Source: an uncultured Senegalimassilia sp. (lineage in GTDB: Bacteria; Actinomycetota; Coriobacteriia; Coriobacteriales; Eggerthellaceae). Taken from it: 19,955 nt of DNA. The notes beneath the pieces are model-generated. The model was not told where the DNA came from. It saw only the letters and a program-made list of their open reading frames with translations, and searched no databases. Positions 7,453 through 14,371 of the stretch are shown piece after piece. The stretch covers positions 1-19,955 of the forward strand of contig CAKUJT010000045.1 in NCBI GenBank assembly GCA_934661765.1, read 5' to 3'. How positions within the stretch are numbered: position 1 is the first letter of the stretch; each line of letters begins with the position of its first letter. The position numbers were made by a program, and so were the translations under genes.

Positions 7453-7759
7453 GCTCACCCTGCGAGTCTTGGTAATCGCCCTCGCCGTCCATTGCGGCAG
7501 CGACGTAGTTGTTGCTCAGCTGCGTGCCGTCTTCCCCGAAACGAGCATGCGACACGATAAGCCCCTCTTCGCGCAAGCGATGTATCGCGCGATCCACCGT
7601 TTTCAAGCTGATTTGCAGATTTCTCGCTAGCTCTTGCTTGGTCTCGGAACAACCATCTGGGCCGCAAGCTGCGATAAAGCCAAGAAGGCGCAGCTGGGAA
7701 TTGGTCAGCTTCCCCTTCTTCCCCCTGGAGGCAAGGTTGCCATCCGCCTGATCCGCCAT
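7445..7759 (-). CDS. Small winged-helix DNA-binding protein
   Basis: A 104-residue protein whose centre is a winged helix-turn-helix: TNSQLRLLGFIAACG (19-33), then TKQELARNLQISLKTVDRAIHRLREEGLI (40-68) as recognition helix region, and a wing-like HARFGEDGTQLSNNYV. The ends are polar and acidic. This pattern is typical of MarR/Lrp-like or replication-initiator-type winged helices that read out DNA as dimers; no ligand domain is present. The start at 7759 (ATG) is chosen for the strong AAAGGGGG upstream; a TTG at 7789 would add ten residues without support. It stands alone between LuxR and the membrane gene, both of which are separated by hairpins. Targets unknown, perhaps itself. Confidence 0.75.
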   Translation of the reverse strand: MADQADGNLASRGKKGKLTNSQLRLLGFIAACGPDGCSETKQELARNLQISLKTVDRAIHRLREEGLIVSHARFGEDGTQLSNNYVAAAMDGEGDYQDSQGEQE

Positions 7760-8268
7760 CGATCCCCCTTTCAGCGATCCGTTCGCCAACTACTCATAAC
7801 AACGGCTTTGCCCTAGCCCGCTACACGCAAGCGGCCAAAAGGCCCCACAGTAGCAAGCTAATCGTTTGACAAAGGCCGTATATTACCCCACATACTACAT
7901 CCGCTGCAGCAACTGTAACGCTTTTGATGCCGTATTGTGATGAAATGTAACATCCATGGCACCGGGCTGACAGCTAAACCAGCATCTGACCCGCCGTGAG
8001 ACGACAAGCCCTGCTTAATGGCTTACTGCCGCAAAAGCAAGAAAGACACGCACACATCCCCCATGAATGCCGCCAAAGTCCGTTGCTAGCCCCACGATTA
8101 CGCCTGGACGTTTTCGCCGTGTGAAACTATAGCGCACGGCTTCGCTTTTTGGCAACAAACAGCCGCCGGCCGACCGGTGCGCGATTCGCGCATGCCAATC
8201 AGACGGCGGCTTTTGCGGCAAAAGTTTCAGGAGCGAGCCCGCGAGGACTCGACGCGGAAACCCAACCC
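7760..8268. other. Gene-free 509 bp with promoter-like and palindromic sequence
   Basis: No credible gene is seen. A consensus-like TTGACA occurs at about 7866 on the + strand, with TATATT too close and CATACT at 19 bp spacing, so any promoter is imperfect. Two copies of TGTAAC lie about 33 bp apart (near 7914 and 7947). The right end holds the palindromic structure at 8161-8211 downstream of the membrane gene. Confidence 0.55.
8161..8214 (-). terminator. Branched palindrome after the HsmA-like gene
   Basis: AGCCGCCG (8161-8168) pairs with CGGCGGCT (8204-8211), enclosing a second near-perfect palindrome TGCGCGATTCGCGCA (8178-8192). On the minus strand the tail is GTTTGTTG, on the plus strand TTTTGCGG. 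It may be a terminator for the membrane gene on the minus strand, and the two nested stems could form a cruciform-like structure. Confidence 0.5.
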
Positions 8269-8748
8269 CTACGCGTGGGAGCGCTTCGAGGTGAGCAGCA
8301 GCGCCAGGGCCAGGACGGCAACCACGCCGGCAGCGGCGGCAAGGGCGACGGGGTCGGAAACGTGGAACGCGGGGATGCCGATGAGCATGCCGACGAAGTA
8401 CGGGACCAGCCATACCAGCCACACGCCGATGCTAAGCGTATGGAAGCCGCGGCGCGTCTTCTCGTTGCCGCGGAAGACGACGTAGGTGGCCCAACCGGCG
8501 TGGAACAGCATCAGCGCGATGGCCAGGAAACCGGTGACCGGATGCAGCGGGGACATGGCGCCGCCGCTGTTCTGCGCCATGATGGACATCAGGCCGGTGC
8601 CCGTGGAGTCGCAGATCAGGCCGAGCCAGAAGAACGCCAGGTGAGAGCGCTTAAGCTCGCCCGAGCGGCGCTCGGAGAACACGCCGATGGTGTAGGCGAC
8701 CAGCGCGAGGGAGATGACGGCGGAAGCGGTTGCAAGCATGGGACTCAT
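8269..8748 (-). CDS. Multi-pass membrane protein, HsmA/TIGR03987-like
   Basis: A 159-residue integral membrane protein with about five hydrophobic segments (near 5-23, 37-57, 70-92, 103-124 and 133-153). Conserved-looking polar positions in or next to helices are H36, D47, H69 in PLHPVTG and H83 in LMLFHAGWA. From memory this layout (a G-x-x-x-D/T segment, then HPxxG, then HAxWA) resembles the uncharacterised TIGR03987/HsmA family; that match was not tested. The histidines could bind a cofactor or metal, but that is inference. ATG 8748 follows a near-perfect GGAGGT with 7-nt spacing; an upstream in-frame extension lacks support. It lies 121 bp downstream of a TetR gene on the same strand, so TetR probably regulates it. 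Confidence 0.7.
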   Translation of the reverse strand: MSPMLATASAVISLALVAYTIGVFSERRSGELKRSHLAFFWLGLICDSTGTGLMSIMAQNSGGAMSPLHPVTGFLAIALMLFHAGWATYVVFRGNEKTRRGFHTLSIGVWLVWLVPYFVGMLIGIPAFHVSDPVALAAAAGVVAVLALALLLTSKRSHA

Positions 8749-8835
8749 ATTCAGACCTCCAAAATCGAGTGGGTTTGCGGGTGGCGCCCGATGGCGCGTT
8801 CGCTTTGGCACCATTCATATTGAGGTCCGGCCATG

Positions 8836-8859
8836 TGAACATCAAAGGCATGATGTTCA
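8836..8859. promoter_or_regulatory. Inverted repeat, candidate operator upstream of HsmA-like gene
   Basis: TGAACATCA (8836-8844) and TGATGTTCA (8851-8859) form a perfect 9-bp inverted repeat with a 6-bp centre in the spacer between the TetR gene and the membrane gene. No T tract follows, so an operator or mRNA hairpin is more likely than a terminator. Binding by the neighbouring TetR protein is inferred. Confidence 0.45.
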
Positions 8860-8869
8860 TTTCCGCGCA

Positions 8870-9442
8870 CTACTGTGCGTGGTTTGCGTACAACGTGCGT
8901 TCTAGCAGGCCAAACAGCACTTTGCAGTCGCCATTTTGATGATGGAGGCTGCCCATGACGTTCTCGATGACGAATCTGCACACGCTTTCTGCATCGAACC
9001 CGTCGGGCAAATCGGCCGAGATTCGGGCGTCGTGCTCGTAGATTTGCATGAGGCCGTGGAGGATGTGCTCGATCTGCTGGGACTCGCGCAGGCGCGCGGC
9101 GGCCTTCTCGACGGCGGGAAGCGCGTCGATGCCGCGCAGCCAGCATTCGCGGAAGTGCGTGGTGACCTCGCGCATGCTCGCGTGCATCTCCCGGCAGTAG
9201 TCCACGAACCCGACCTGCGGGTCGATATGGCAGAAGCGCTCGTAGAACGCGTGCTTGAAGTACAGCTGGATGGTGGCGGTGGTCAGCTCGTCCTTCGCCG
9301 AGAAATGGCGGTACACCGTCCCCACGCTGACGCCCGTGGCGTTGGCAAGGCCGCGCACCGAAAGCGCCGACACCCCGTTTTTCTCCGCGATCTGATACGC
9401 GTTTTCCAGCAGCTCTTCCCGGGAAACAATGCTTTGAGCCAT
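8870..9442 (-). CDS. TetR-family transcription regulator
   Basis: A 190-residue regulator with the classic TetR N-terminal DNA-binding domain: SREELLENAYQIAEKNG, then ALSVRGLANATGVSVGTVYRHFSAKDELT (about residues 26-55), where GVSVGTVYRHF is the recognition helix and its TetR signature. The C-terminal helical domain is divergent and would bind an unknown small ligand; it contains several His and Cys residues (for example FCHIDP, HFRECW). ATG 9442 is chosen because GAGGGG lies 8 nt upstream and because the HTH begins at the usual distance; a start at 9478 would add an unsupported leader. It sits upstream of the HsmA-like gene in the same direction and has inverted repeats in its own upstream region, consistent with autorepression. 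Confidence 0.88.
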   Translation of the reverse strand: MAQSIVSREELLENAYQIAEKNGVSALSVRGLANATGVSVGTVYRHFSAKDELTTATIQLYFKHAFYERFCHIDPQVGFVDYCREMHASMREVTTHFRECWLRGIDALPAVEKAAARLRESQQIEHILHGLMQIYEHDARISADLPDGFDAESVCRFVIENVMGSLHHQNGDCKVLFGLLERTLYANHAQ

Positions 9443-9485
9443 AGGGCGCCCCTCGCAATCGAACCATCGCACCTGCAAACCAGAT

Positions 9486-9524
9486 GGGTTTTGGGAACCA
9501 TGCTAACCCGATTCCGCAAAACCC
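9486..9524. promoter_or_regulatory. Imperfect inverted repeat upstream of tetR-type gene
   Basis: GGGTTTTGGGAA (9486-9497) is mirrored by TTCCGCAAAACCC (9512-9524), a 12-bp inverted repeat with one bulge. A shorter near-palindrome, GGTATCGTTACC, lies just beyond at about 9528-9539. Either is a plausible autoregulatory operator for the adjacent TetR protein. Confidence 0.4.
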
Positions 9525-9560
9525 TACGGTATCGTTACCTGTTCTATAGCCCCCGAACGC

Positions 9561-9595
9561 AAAACGGCCGGGCGCGCAATGCGTCCCGGCCGTTT
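9561..9595 (-). terminator. Terminator of the downstream lipoprotein gene
   Basis: AAACGGCCGGG (9562-9572) pairs perfectly with CCCGGCCGTTT (9585-9595). On the minus strand the stem runs straight into TTTTGCG, a short U tract, 34 bp after the lipoprotein stop codon. Confidence 0.75.
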
Positions 9596-9629
9596 CGAGG
9601 GAATCCCGCCCGAAGCGCGGGCGGAAAAG

Positions 9630-10616
9630 CTACTTCAGGGTCACGTTCTGCATCATGGGCATGGCATCTTCCCAGGTGATGCCGCTGTCGATGAACATGC
9701 GGACCGTGGTGCCGCACGGGGCCACGGTGAACATGTAGTACGTGCCGGTCTGGGTGTAGCGCGTCCAGGTGGCGCCGTTGATGTCCACCTCGTCGATCTC
9801 GCCCTTGCCGCCGAAGTTGCCCTGCAGGGCCTCGGCTTCCTTCTGCGGAGCGCGCGAGCACGTGCTGGTGCTGAAGCGCTTCGTGGAGCCCTCGGGGTTG
9901 AACGTGGCGTCGCTGCTCTTCTCCTTGGTCTCGACGAGCGACCAGCCGTCGGCGGCCTTCACGCTATACGCAGCGTAGTCGACGCCGCCCTGGGCCTTGA
10001 TGGCCTCGGCGGCCTCGACCGCGGCCTTGTAGCCGTCGCTTTCCTTGCCGGTGGTGTCGAAGCGCATGGTACGCGGGTCGGTGCCGCCCGTGGCGTTCTT
10101 GTCGAACTGGACGGTGATCGGGCCGTAATAGTTGTCCTTAGTGGTCCAGAAGTAGACCCACTCGATGCTCTCACCAGGCTGGATTTCGGGGTCGCCGTCC
10201 GTTTCCGCGCCTTCGCACAGCTCGGCGGGCGGGTTCTTGATGTCGTAGCTCAGCGTGTCGTGCGAATCGAACACCGGGTCGCCGGCCTCATAGCCGCCGG
10301 GAGCGCCGGTGGTGATGAAGCTGAAGCGCTTCATGGCCTTGTCGTTGTTGTTCGTGATCTTCACGCGCAGCCAGAAGCCATCCGCCTTGTAGACGTCGCC
10401 GCGATAGTACGTGCCGTCGGCCAGCGATTCGACGGTGAAGCCCTCGACGTCGATCGACTGGGACTGGTACGCGGCCTGCGTTGCGGCCGTGCCGTCGCCC
10501 GAGCCGCCCTGGCCGCCCTCGGTGCCGCCGCAGCCGGCCATCGTGCACGCGAGCGCCGCGGACAACGCGACGGCCGGCACGCCCATCATTACCTTCTTCA
10601 CTACGGGTTTCACCAT
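9630..10616 (-). CDS. Predicted lipoprotein, downstream member of tandem pair
   Basis: A 328-residue exported protein. Residues 1-29 form a lipoprotein signal: basic n-region (MVKPVVKKVM), hydrophobic core (GVPAVALSAALAC) and TMAGC with Cys29 as the likely lipidated residue, followed by a flexible Gly/Ser/Gln linker. The mature part begins with a beta-rich segment containing WLRVKITNNND and VYFWTTKDNYYGPITVQFD, reminiscent of DUF4352-like Ig-fold lipoproteins, and ends in a second domain with DEVDINGATWTRYTQTG and EDAMPMMQNVTLK. Function unknown; an extracellular binding role is likely. Start ATG 10616 is set by GGGAG with 8-nt spacing and by alignment with its paralogue. It follows that paralogue on the same strand after 259 bp, so it may have its own promoter. 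Confidence 0.8.
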   Translation of the reverse strand: MVKPVVKKVMMGVPAVALSAALACTMAGCGGTEGGQGGSGDGTAATQAAYQSQSIDVEGFTVESLADGTYYRGDVYKADGFWLRVKITNNNDKAMKRFSFITTGAPGGYEAGDPVFDSHDTLSYDIKNPPAELCEGAETDGDPEIQPGESIEWVYFWTTKDNYYGPITVQFDKNATGGTDPRTMRFDTTGKESDGYKAAVEAAEAIKAQGGVDYAAYSVKAADGWSLVETKEKSSDATFNPEGSTKRFSTSTCSRAPQKEAEALQGNFGGKGEIDEVDINGATWTRYTQTGTYYMFTVAPCGTTVRMFIDSGITWEDAMPMMQNVTLK

Positions 10617-10875
10617 GTTCACCACTCCCTTTCGCTTCCCGTTGCGAAAGCCGCCTCCTCCCCGGCGACCACCGCTACGTCAGGTTTCGAAACGCCGAAG
10701 TCCGAAGCACCCAGCCCGGACCTTGGCCCTTGAGAAGAGTATGCCGCGCGACAGACGGGCCGCGAAGCGACCTGCGGCCCAAATGCCAGGCGCACAAGCC
10801 ACCCCGCGGCCAAAACACGCGCCGCCGCAGCCAAGCCGCCCGGCAGCCGCCAGGCGCCCCGCGCAGCCCGCTTTC

Positions 10876-11874
10876 CTACTTCAGCACCACGTTCTGCACC
10901 ATGGGAAGCGCATCGTCCCAGGTCAACTTTGAACCGATGACCATCGAGACCGTCTTGCCGGACGGCGCCTCGACGAACAGCGATATGGCGCCGGTTTCCG
11001 AGGTGTAACGCACCCACGTGGTGCCGTTGACCTCGACCTCGTCGATCACGCCCTTCTTCTTGGAGCCCTGCCTGGCTTCCGCCTCCATCATCGGGGAGGT
11101 TTTGAACGTGCGCATGTCGATGGAGGAGATGGCCTCGTCGCCACGCTTGAAGTCGCATCCCTCGTACTTCTCGTCGATGCGGTCGCCGAGCTTCCAGCCG
11201 TCAGCAGGGATGATGCTGTACGACGGGAAATCGATGCCGCCCTGCGCCTCGATGACTTCCGCCGCCTCGCGCGCCGCCTTGTACTCGTCGCTTTCGCGCC
11301 CGGTGGTGTCGAAGTGCATCACGCTGGGGTTGGAATCGCTGGACGAGGAGCTGTCGAACTCGACGGTGATCGGGCCGTAATAGTTGTCCTTGGTGGTCCA
11401 GAAGTAGATGAACTCGACGCTCTGACCAGGATCGATCTTGGCGTTGGCGTCCATTTGCGCGCCTTCGCCCAGCTCCACGGCCTGCGTTTTGGTGTCGGCG
11501 TTGAGCCTCTGGTCGCCGGAGGCGTCGAACATCGCGTCGCCCGCATCGAAGGTGCCGACCGCGGCACGCGCGCTGAACGAGGACGGCGCTTTTGCGGACT
11601 CGTTGTTGTTCGTGATCTTCACGCGCAGCCAGAAGCCGTCCTGCCGCTCGGCGGCGCCGCGATAGTACGAGCCATCGCCGACGGACTCGATGGTGAAGCC
11701 CGCGACCTCGGCGGTCTGCACGCTGTTAACCATCTGACCTGCGGGCGCGTTGTCACCCGAGCCGCCCTGGCCGCCCTCGGTGCCGCCGCAGCCGGTCATC
11801 GTGCACGCGAGCGCCGCCGACAACGCGACGGCCGGCACCCCGAACGCAACCTTCCTCATCATGGGTCTCATCAT
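10876..11874 (-). CDS. Predicted lipoprotein, upstream member of tandem pair
   Basis: A 332-residue paralogue of the neighbouring lipoprotein. The signal peptide (MMRPMMRKVAFGVPAVALSA...) ends in TMTGC. The following CGGTEGGQGGSGD linker is identical to the neighbour for a dozen residues. Shared landmarks include FTIESVGDGSYYRG, WLRVKITNNN, YFWTTKDNYYGPITVEFD, MHFDTTGRESDEYKAA and the C-terminal TWDDALPMVQNVVLK; the middle and C-terminal parts diverge, and this copy lacks several cysteines of its neighbour. ATG 11874 is chosen by homology with the paralogue's start and its 8-nt spacing from GGGAG; ATG 11880 is too close to that site, and a long upstream extension covers non-coding DNA. Divergent from recQ. 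Function unknown. Confidence 0.8.
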   Translation of the reverse strand: MMRPMMRKVAFGVPAVALSAALACTMTGCGGTEGGQGGSGDNAPAGQMVNSVQTAEVAGFTIESVGDGSYYRGAAERQDGFWLRVKITNNNESAKAPSSFSARAAVGTFDAGDAMFDASGDQRLNADTKTQAVELGEGAQMDANAKIDPGQSVEFIYFWTTKDNYYGPITVEFDSSSSSDSNPSVMHFDTTGRESDEYKAAREAAEVIEAQGGIDFPSYSIIPADGWKLGDRIDEKYEGCDFKRGDEAISSIDMRTFKTSPMMEAEARQGSKKKGVIDEVEVNGTTWVRYTSETGAISLFVEAPSGKTVSMVIGSKLTWDDALPMVQNVVLK

Positions 11875-12209
11875 CTTCATCACTCCCTTTCGCATCGCAG
11901 ATTGCAAGCCGCTCCCCCTCCGGCGCCGCACGCGCCGAAGCCGGCTTCTAAGGCAATTGTGCCGTGCGAAGAAGCGCCCGCGAAGCCACCCGCGGCCCAA
12001 AGAAAGCACCCCCACGCGCCACACGGCCAAGATAGAAGGCGGGAATGCGACGGGTGGGATTGGGGCGGAAGAGCGCGAACGGGTCTGGAAGTGAAGGAGC
12101 GAAAAAGCGAAAGCTGCCATATTTGCGAAAGGACGCTTCCGACTGCAAAGACCAGCCAGAGTCTGCGACTACAATAATGTTGCAAACCAACAAGCATGGA
12201 AGAGGGCGC
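11875..12209. other. 335-bp divergent intergenic region (lipoprotein / recQ)
   Basis: This region must hold promoters for the lipoprotein (minus) and recQ (plus). A TACAAT hexamer at 12170-12175 is a plausible -10 for recQ, without a clear -35. A 23-bp segment at 11979-12001 is repeated with two mismatches at 10761-10783 upstream of the second lipoprotein gene, so it may carry a shared regulatory site. No gene is credible here, although open frames run through it. Confidence 0.5.
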
Positions 12210-13988
12210 ATGGCATCGTTCGAGCAAGCGGAAGAAGTGTTGAAGCGCTGCTTCGGGCACGACGGGTTCCGTCCGGAGCAGGAAAGGGCCATCAAAGCCA
12301 TCATGGGGAAACGCGACGTGCTGGCCGTCATGTCCACCGGGGCGGGCAAATCGCTGATCTACCAGGTCCCCGCCGTTGCGCTCGGCGGCACCACCATCGT
12401 GGTCTCTCCCCTGGTCTCGCTCATGAGCGACCAGGTGGGGAAGCTCCTTGAGCTGGACTTACATCCGGCTTTCCTTAACAACACGCTCAGCCTTCGGGCT
12501 CAGGAAAAGGTTCGGAACCGCATCAAAAGCGGCGAGTTCCAGATTCTGTACGTTGCGCCGGAGCGCTTGTCGAGCCCGGCTTTCCTGTCGGCCATCGAGA
12601 ACCTCGTAATCCCCCTTGTCGCCGTCGACGAGGCCCACTGCATCAGCGAATGGGGCCACGACTTCCGCGGCGACTACCGCGAGATCAGCGCGTTCATCGA
12701 GCGGTTCGACCGGCGCCCGACGGTGGTCGCGCTGACGGCGACGGCGACCCCGAAGGTCCGCAAGGACATCGCCAGGTCCCTTGGCCTGCAAAACCCCTTG
12801 GAGATAGTCTCCTCGTTCGACCGCGGCAATCTTTCGCTTGCTGTTGTGCATATGCCCCACGACGAGCGCGAATCGTGGTGCGTGCGGGCTGCGCGTTCGA
12901 GGGGAAGCGAGTGCGGCATGTTCTATTGCGTCACGATTTCCGAGGCCGAGCGCATCCACGGCGCGCTCAAGCGGGCAGGCGTGCCCGCCGCGCTCTACCA
13001 CGGCAAGCTGAGCAGCGACGCGAAGAAGGCGGCGCAGGAAGCGTTCATGTCGGAGCGGGTGCCGGTGATGGTCGCAACGTCGGGGTTCGGCATGGGCATC
13101 GACAAGCCCGATGTGCGCTACGTGGTCTGCTGCGGCATGCCGCTTTCGGTCGAGAGCTATTATCAGCAGATCGGCCGCGCGGGGCGCGACGGAAAGCCCG
13201 CCGACACGATCATGCTATGGGACGAGCAAGACCTGCAAACCGCCTTGTTCATGGCGGAAGCGGGCGGCGAAGGCCAGAACGACCCGCAGCGCTCCAGGCA
13301 AAAGGGGCTCGCCTTCGACATGCGGGATTTTTGCAGGGATGAAGACGCCTGCCGACGCGATCTTATTTTGCGCTACTTCGGCGAGAAGCCCCCTGATGAC
13401 GGAGGGTGCGGAAGATGCGACAACTGCGCGGCGCCCATCGACGGCATCATGCGTGCCGAGGATGCAAGGCCGCTGACGGACGACGAGCGAGCCCTTTTCG
13501 TTAGCCTGAAGAGCGCGTGCGCTGCGGTAGCGGACGGGAGTGGCGCAGGCGCTCTGACCGAGCGCGCGTTGCGAGGCATCTGCCGCAAAAGGCCGGGGAA
13601 TCTTGAGCAGCTTCTGAAAGTCGACGGAATGACCGCCAAAGCCGCGCAGATGTACGGCGCCCAAATTCTCGCCGTGATCGAGACGGGCGGGATTCCCGCT
13701 TCCGTCAAGCCGCTCGAAATGCCCGAGGTGTCCAAGGCGCTGAGCGATGCCCTGATCGCGACGATCCGAGCGCTCGGCAGCGAAGCGCGCAGAGCGGTCG
13801 TCCTCAAGGTGGCGTGCGGGAAAAGCGAACCCGGGGCCAAGGCCGACGATTACGAGAGCCTACCATGCTGGGGATCCGCCGGCCCCAACCGCAGCAAGGC
13901 AAAACGCGCCCTGGACGCACTCATAGCCTGCGGGATCGTAGGACAAAAGCCCGGAGAGAAATGTCTGCGCGTGATGAGGGCGGACTGA
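12210..13988 (+). CDS. recQ: RecQ-family ATP-dependent DNA helicase, rearranged C-terminus
   Basis: A 592-residue 3'-5' DNA helicase of the RecQ family, acting in recombination and fork repair. Helicase core: FRPEQERAI near 20-28, Walker A STGAGKS (42-48), DEAHCISEWGHDFR (140-153), TATAT (176-180), and motif VI QQIGRAGRDG (319-328). The RecQ zinc site follows: C381, C400, C403 and C406 in CRRDLILRYFGE...CGRCDNC. An HRDC-like domain (about 424-491) comes directly after it. The last 90 residues look like the winged-helix RQC segment (VLKVACGKS, then WGSAGPNRSKAKRALDALIACGIV), which normally precedes HRDC. ATG 12210 follows GAGGG with 4-5 nt spacing; an in-frame upstream extension is unsupported. 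It is the last high-GC gene before the island. Confidence 0.88.
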   Translation: MASFEQAEEVLKRCFGHDGFRPEQERAIKAIMGKRDVLAVMSTGAGKSLIYQVPAVALGGTTIVVSPLVSLMSDQVGKLLELDLHPAFLNNTLSLRAQEKVRNRIKSGEFQILYVAPERLSSPAFLSAIENLVIPLVAVDEAHCISEWGHDFRGDYREISAFIERFDRRPTVVALTATATPKVRKDIARSLGLQNPLEIVSSFDRGNLSLAVVHMPHDERESWCVRAARSRGSECGMFYCVTISEAERIHGALKRAGVPAALYHGKLSSDAKKAAQEAFMSERVPVMVATSGFGMGIDKPDVRYVVCCGMPLSVESYYQQIGRAGRDGKPADTIMLWDEQDLQTALFMAEAGGEGQNDPQRSRQKGLAFDMRDFCRDEDACRRDLILRYFGEKPPDDGGCGRCDNCAAPIDGIMRAEDARPLTDDERALFVSLKSACAAVADGSGAGALTERALRGICRKRPGNLEQLLKVDGMTAKAAQMYGAQILAVIETGGIPASVKPLEMPEVSKALSDALIATIRALGSEARRAVVLKVACGKSEPGAKADDYESLPCWGSAGPNRSKAKRALDALIACGIVGQKPGEKCLRVMRAD

Positions 13989-14032
13989 GGGTAGGATGGT
14001 CCTTGGCTTTCAAACGCGACTCCACGGCCACA

Positions 14033-14040
14033 ATAGTACC
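14033..14040. repeat. Left flank 8-mer, candidate island boundary
   Basis: ATAGTACC here recurs at 19763-19770 on the other side of the AT-rich island. CGCGACT also occurs shortly before each copy (14015-14021 and 19750-19756), although the spacing differs (11 versus 6 bp). This is suggestive but far too short to prove an attachment-site duplication. AATAGT within it could also act as a -10 for the operon, with TTTCAA 18 bp upstream. Confidence 0.25.
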
Positions 14041-14071
14041 GTCAAGCTAACAGACGCGAAAAAGGCCCAAC

Positions 14072-14326
14072 ATGGCGAAAACGACTGAATGCGATACGCC
14101 CACAACGCTAACCAAAAGGCAGGAGCAGCTACTTACCGAGTTCGGGCTTCCGACCGATTTCGAGCACCTTACAGACGAGCAGTACTTCATAATTGATGAG
14201 CGCATGTCGCTCGAGATGACAACCAAAGGAATCGACGACAGCGGTGATGACCTCAACGATTACGGAAAGCTGTGCGAAAGCGCGATAATCGCCCTTCCCG
14301 ATGATTTATTATTACTTTTGCAGTAA
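14072..14326 (+). CDS. Small acidic protein leading the island operon
   Basis: An 84-residue soluble, strongly acidic protein of unknown function, with no membrane segment. Its first half contains LTKRQEQLLTEFGLPTDFEHLTDEQYFIIDERM, which recalls short hypothetical proteins of mobile regions that carry a GLPxDYxxLT pattern followed by a helix; this is memory, not a search. The end is a hydrophobic DDLLLLLQ. ATG 14072 follows AAAAAGG with 6-7 nt spacing. It lies 45 bp upstream of the radical SAM gene in the same direction and shares the island's lower GC, so it is probably part of that operon, perhaps as a regulator, inhibitor or DNA-mimic-like partner. Those roles are conjecture. Confidence 0.55.
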   Translation: MAKTTECDTPTTLTKRQEQLLTEFGLPTDFEHLTDEQYFIIDERMSLEMTTKGIDDSGDDLNDYGKLCESAIIALPDDLLLLLQ

Positions 14327-14371
14327 CTCTGTAATAAGCAAATGCACGATTAATTGAGGCAGGATTTTCGT

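Noticed and set aside
12045..12209. N-terminal extension of RecQ by 55 residues
   Set aside because: Sequence is basic, unlike RecQ, and lies in the promoter region; ATG 12210 has a good ribosome site and the usual RecQ beginning.
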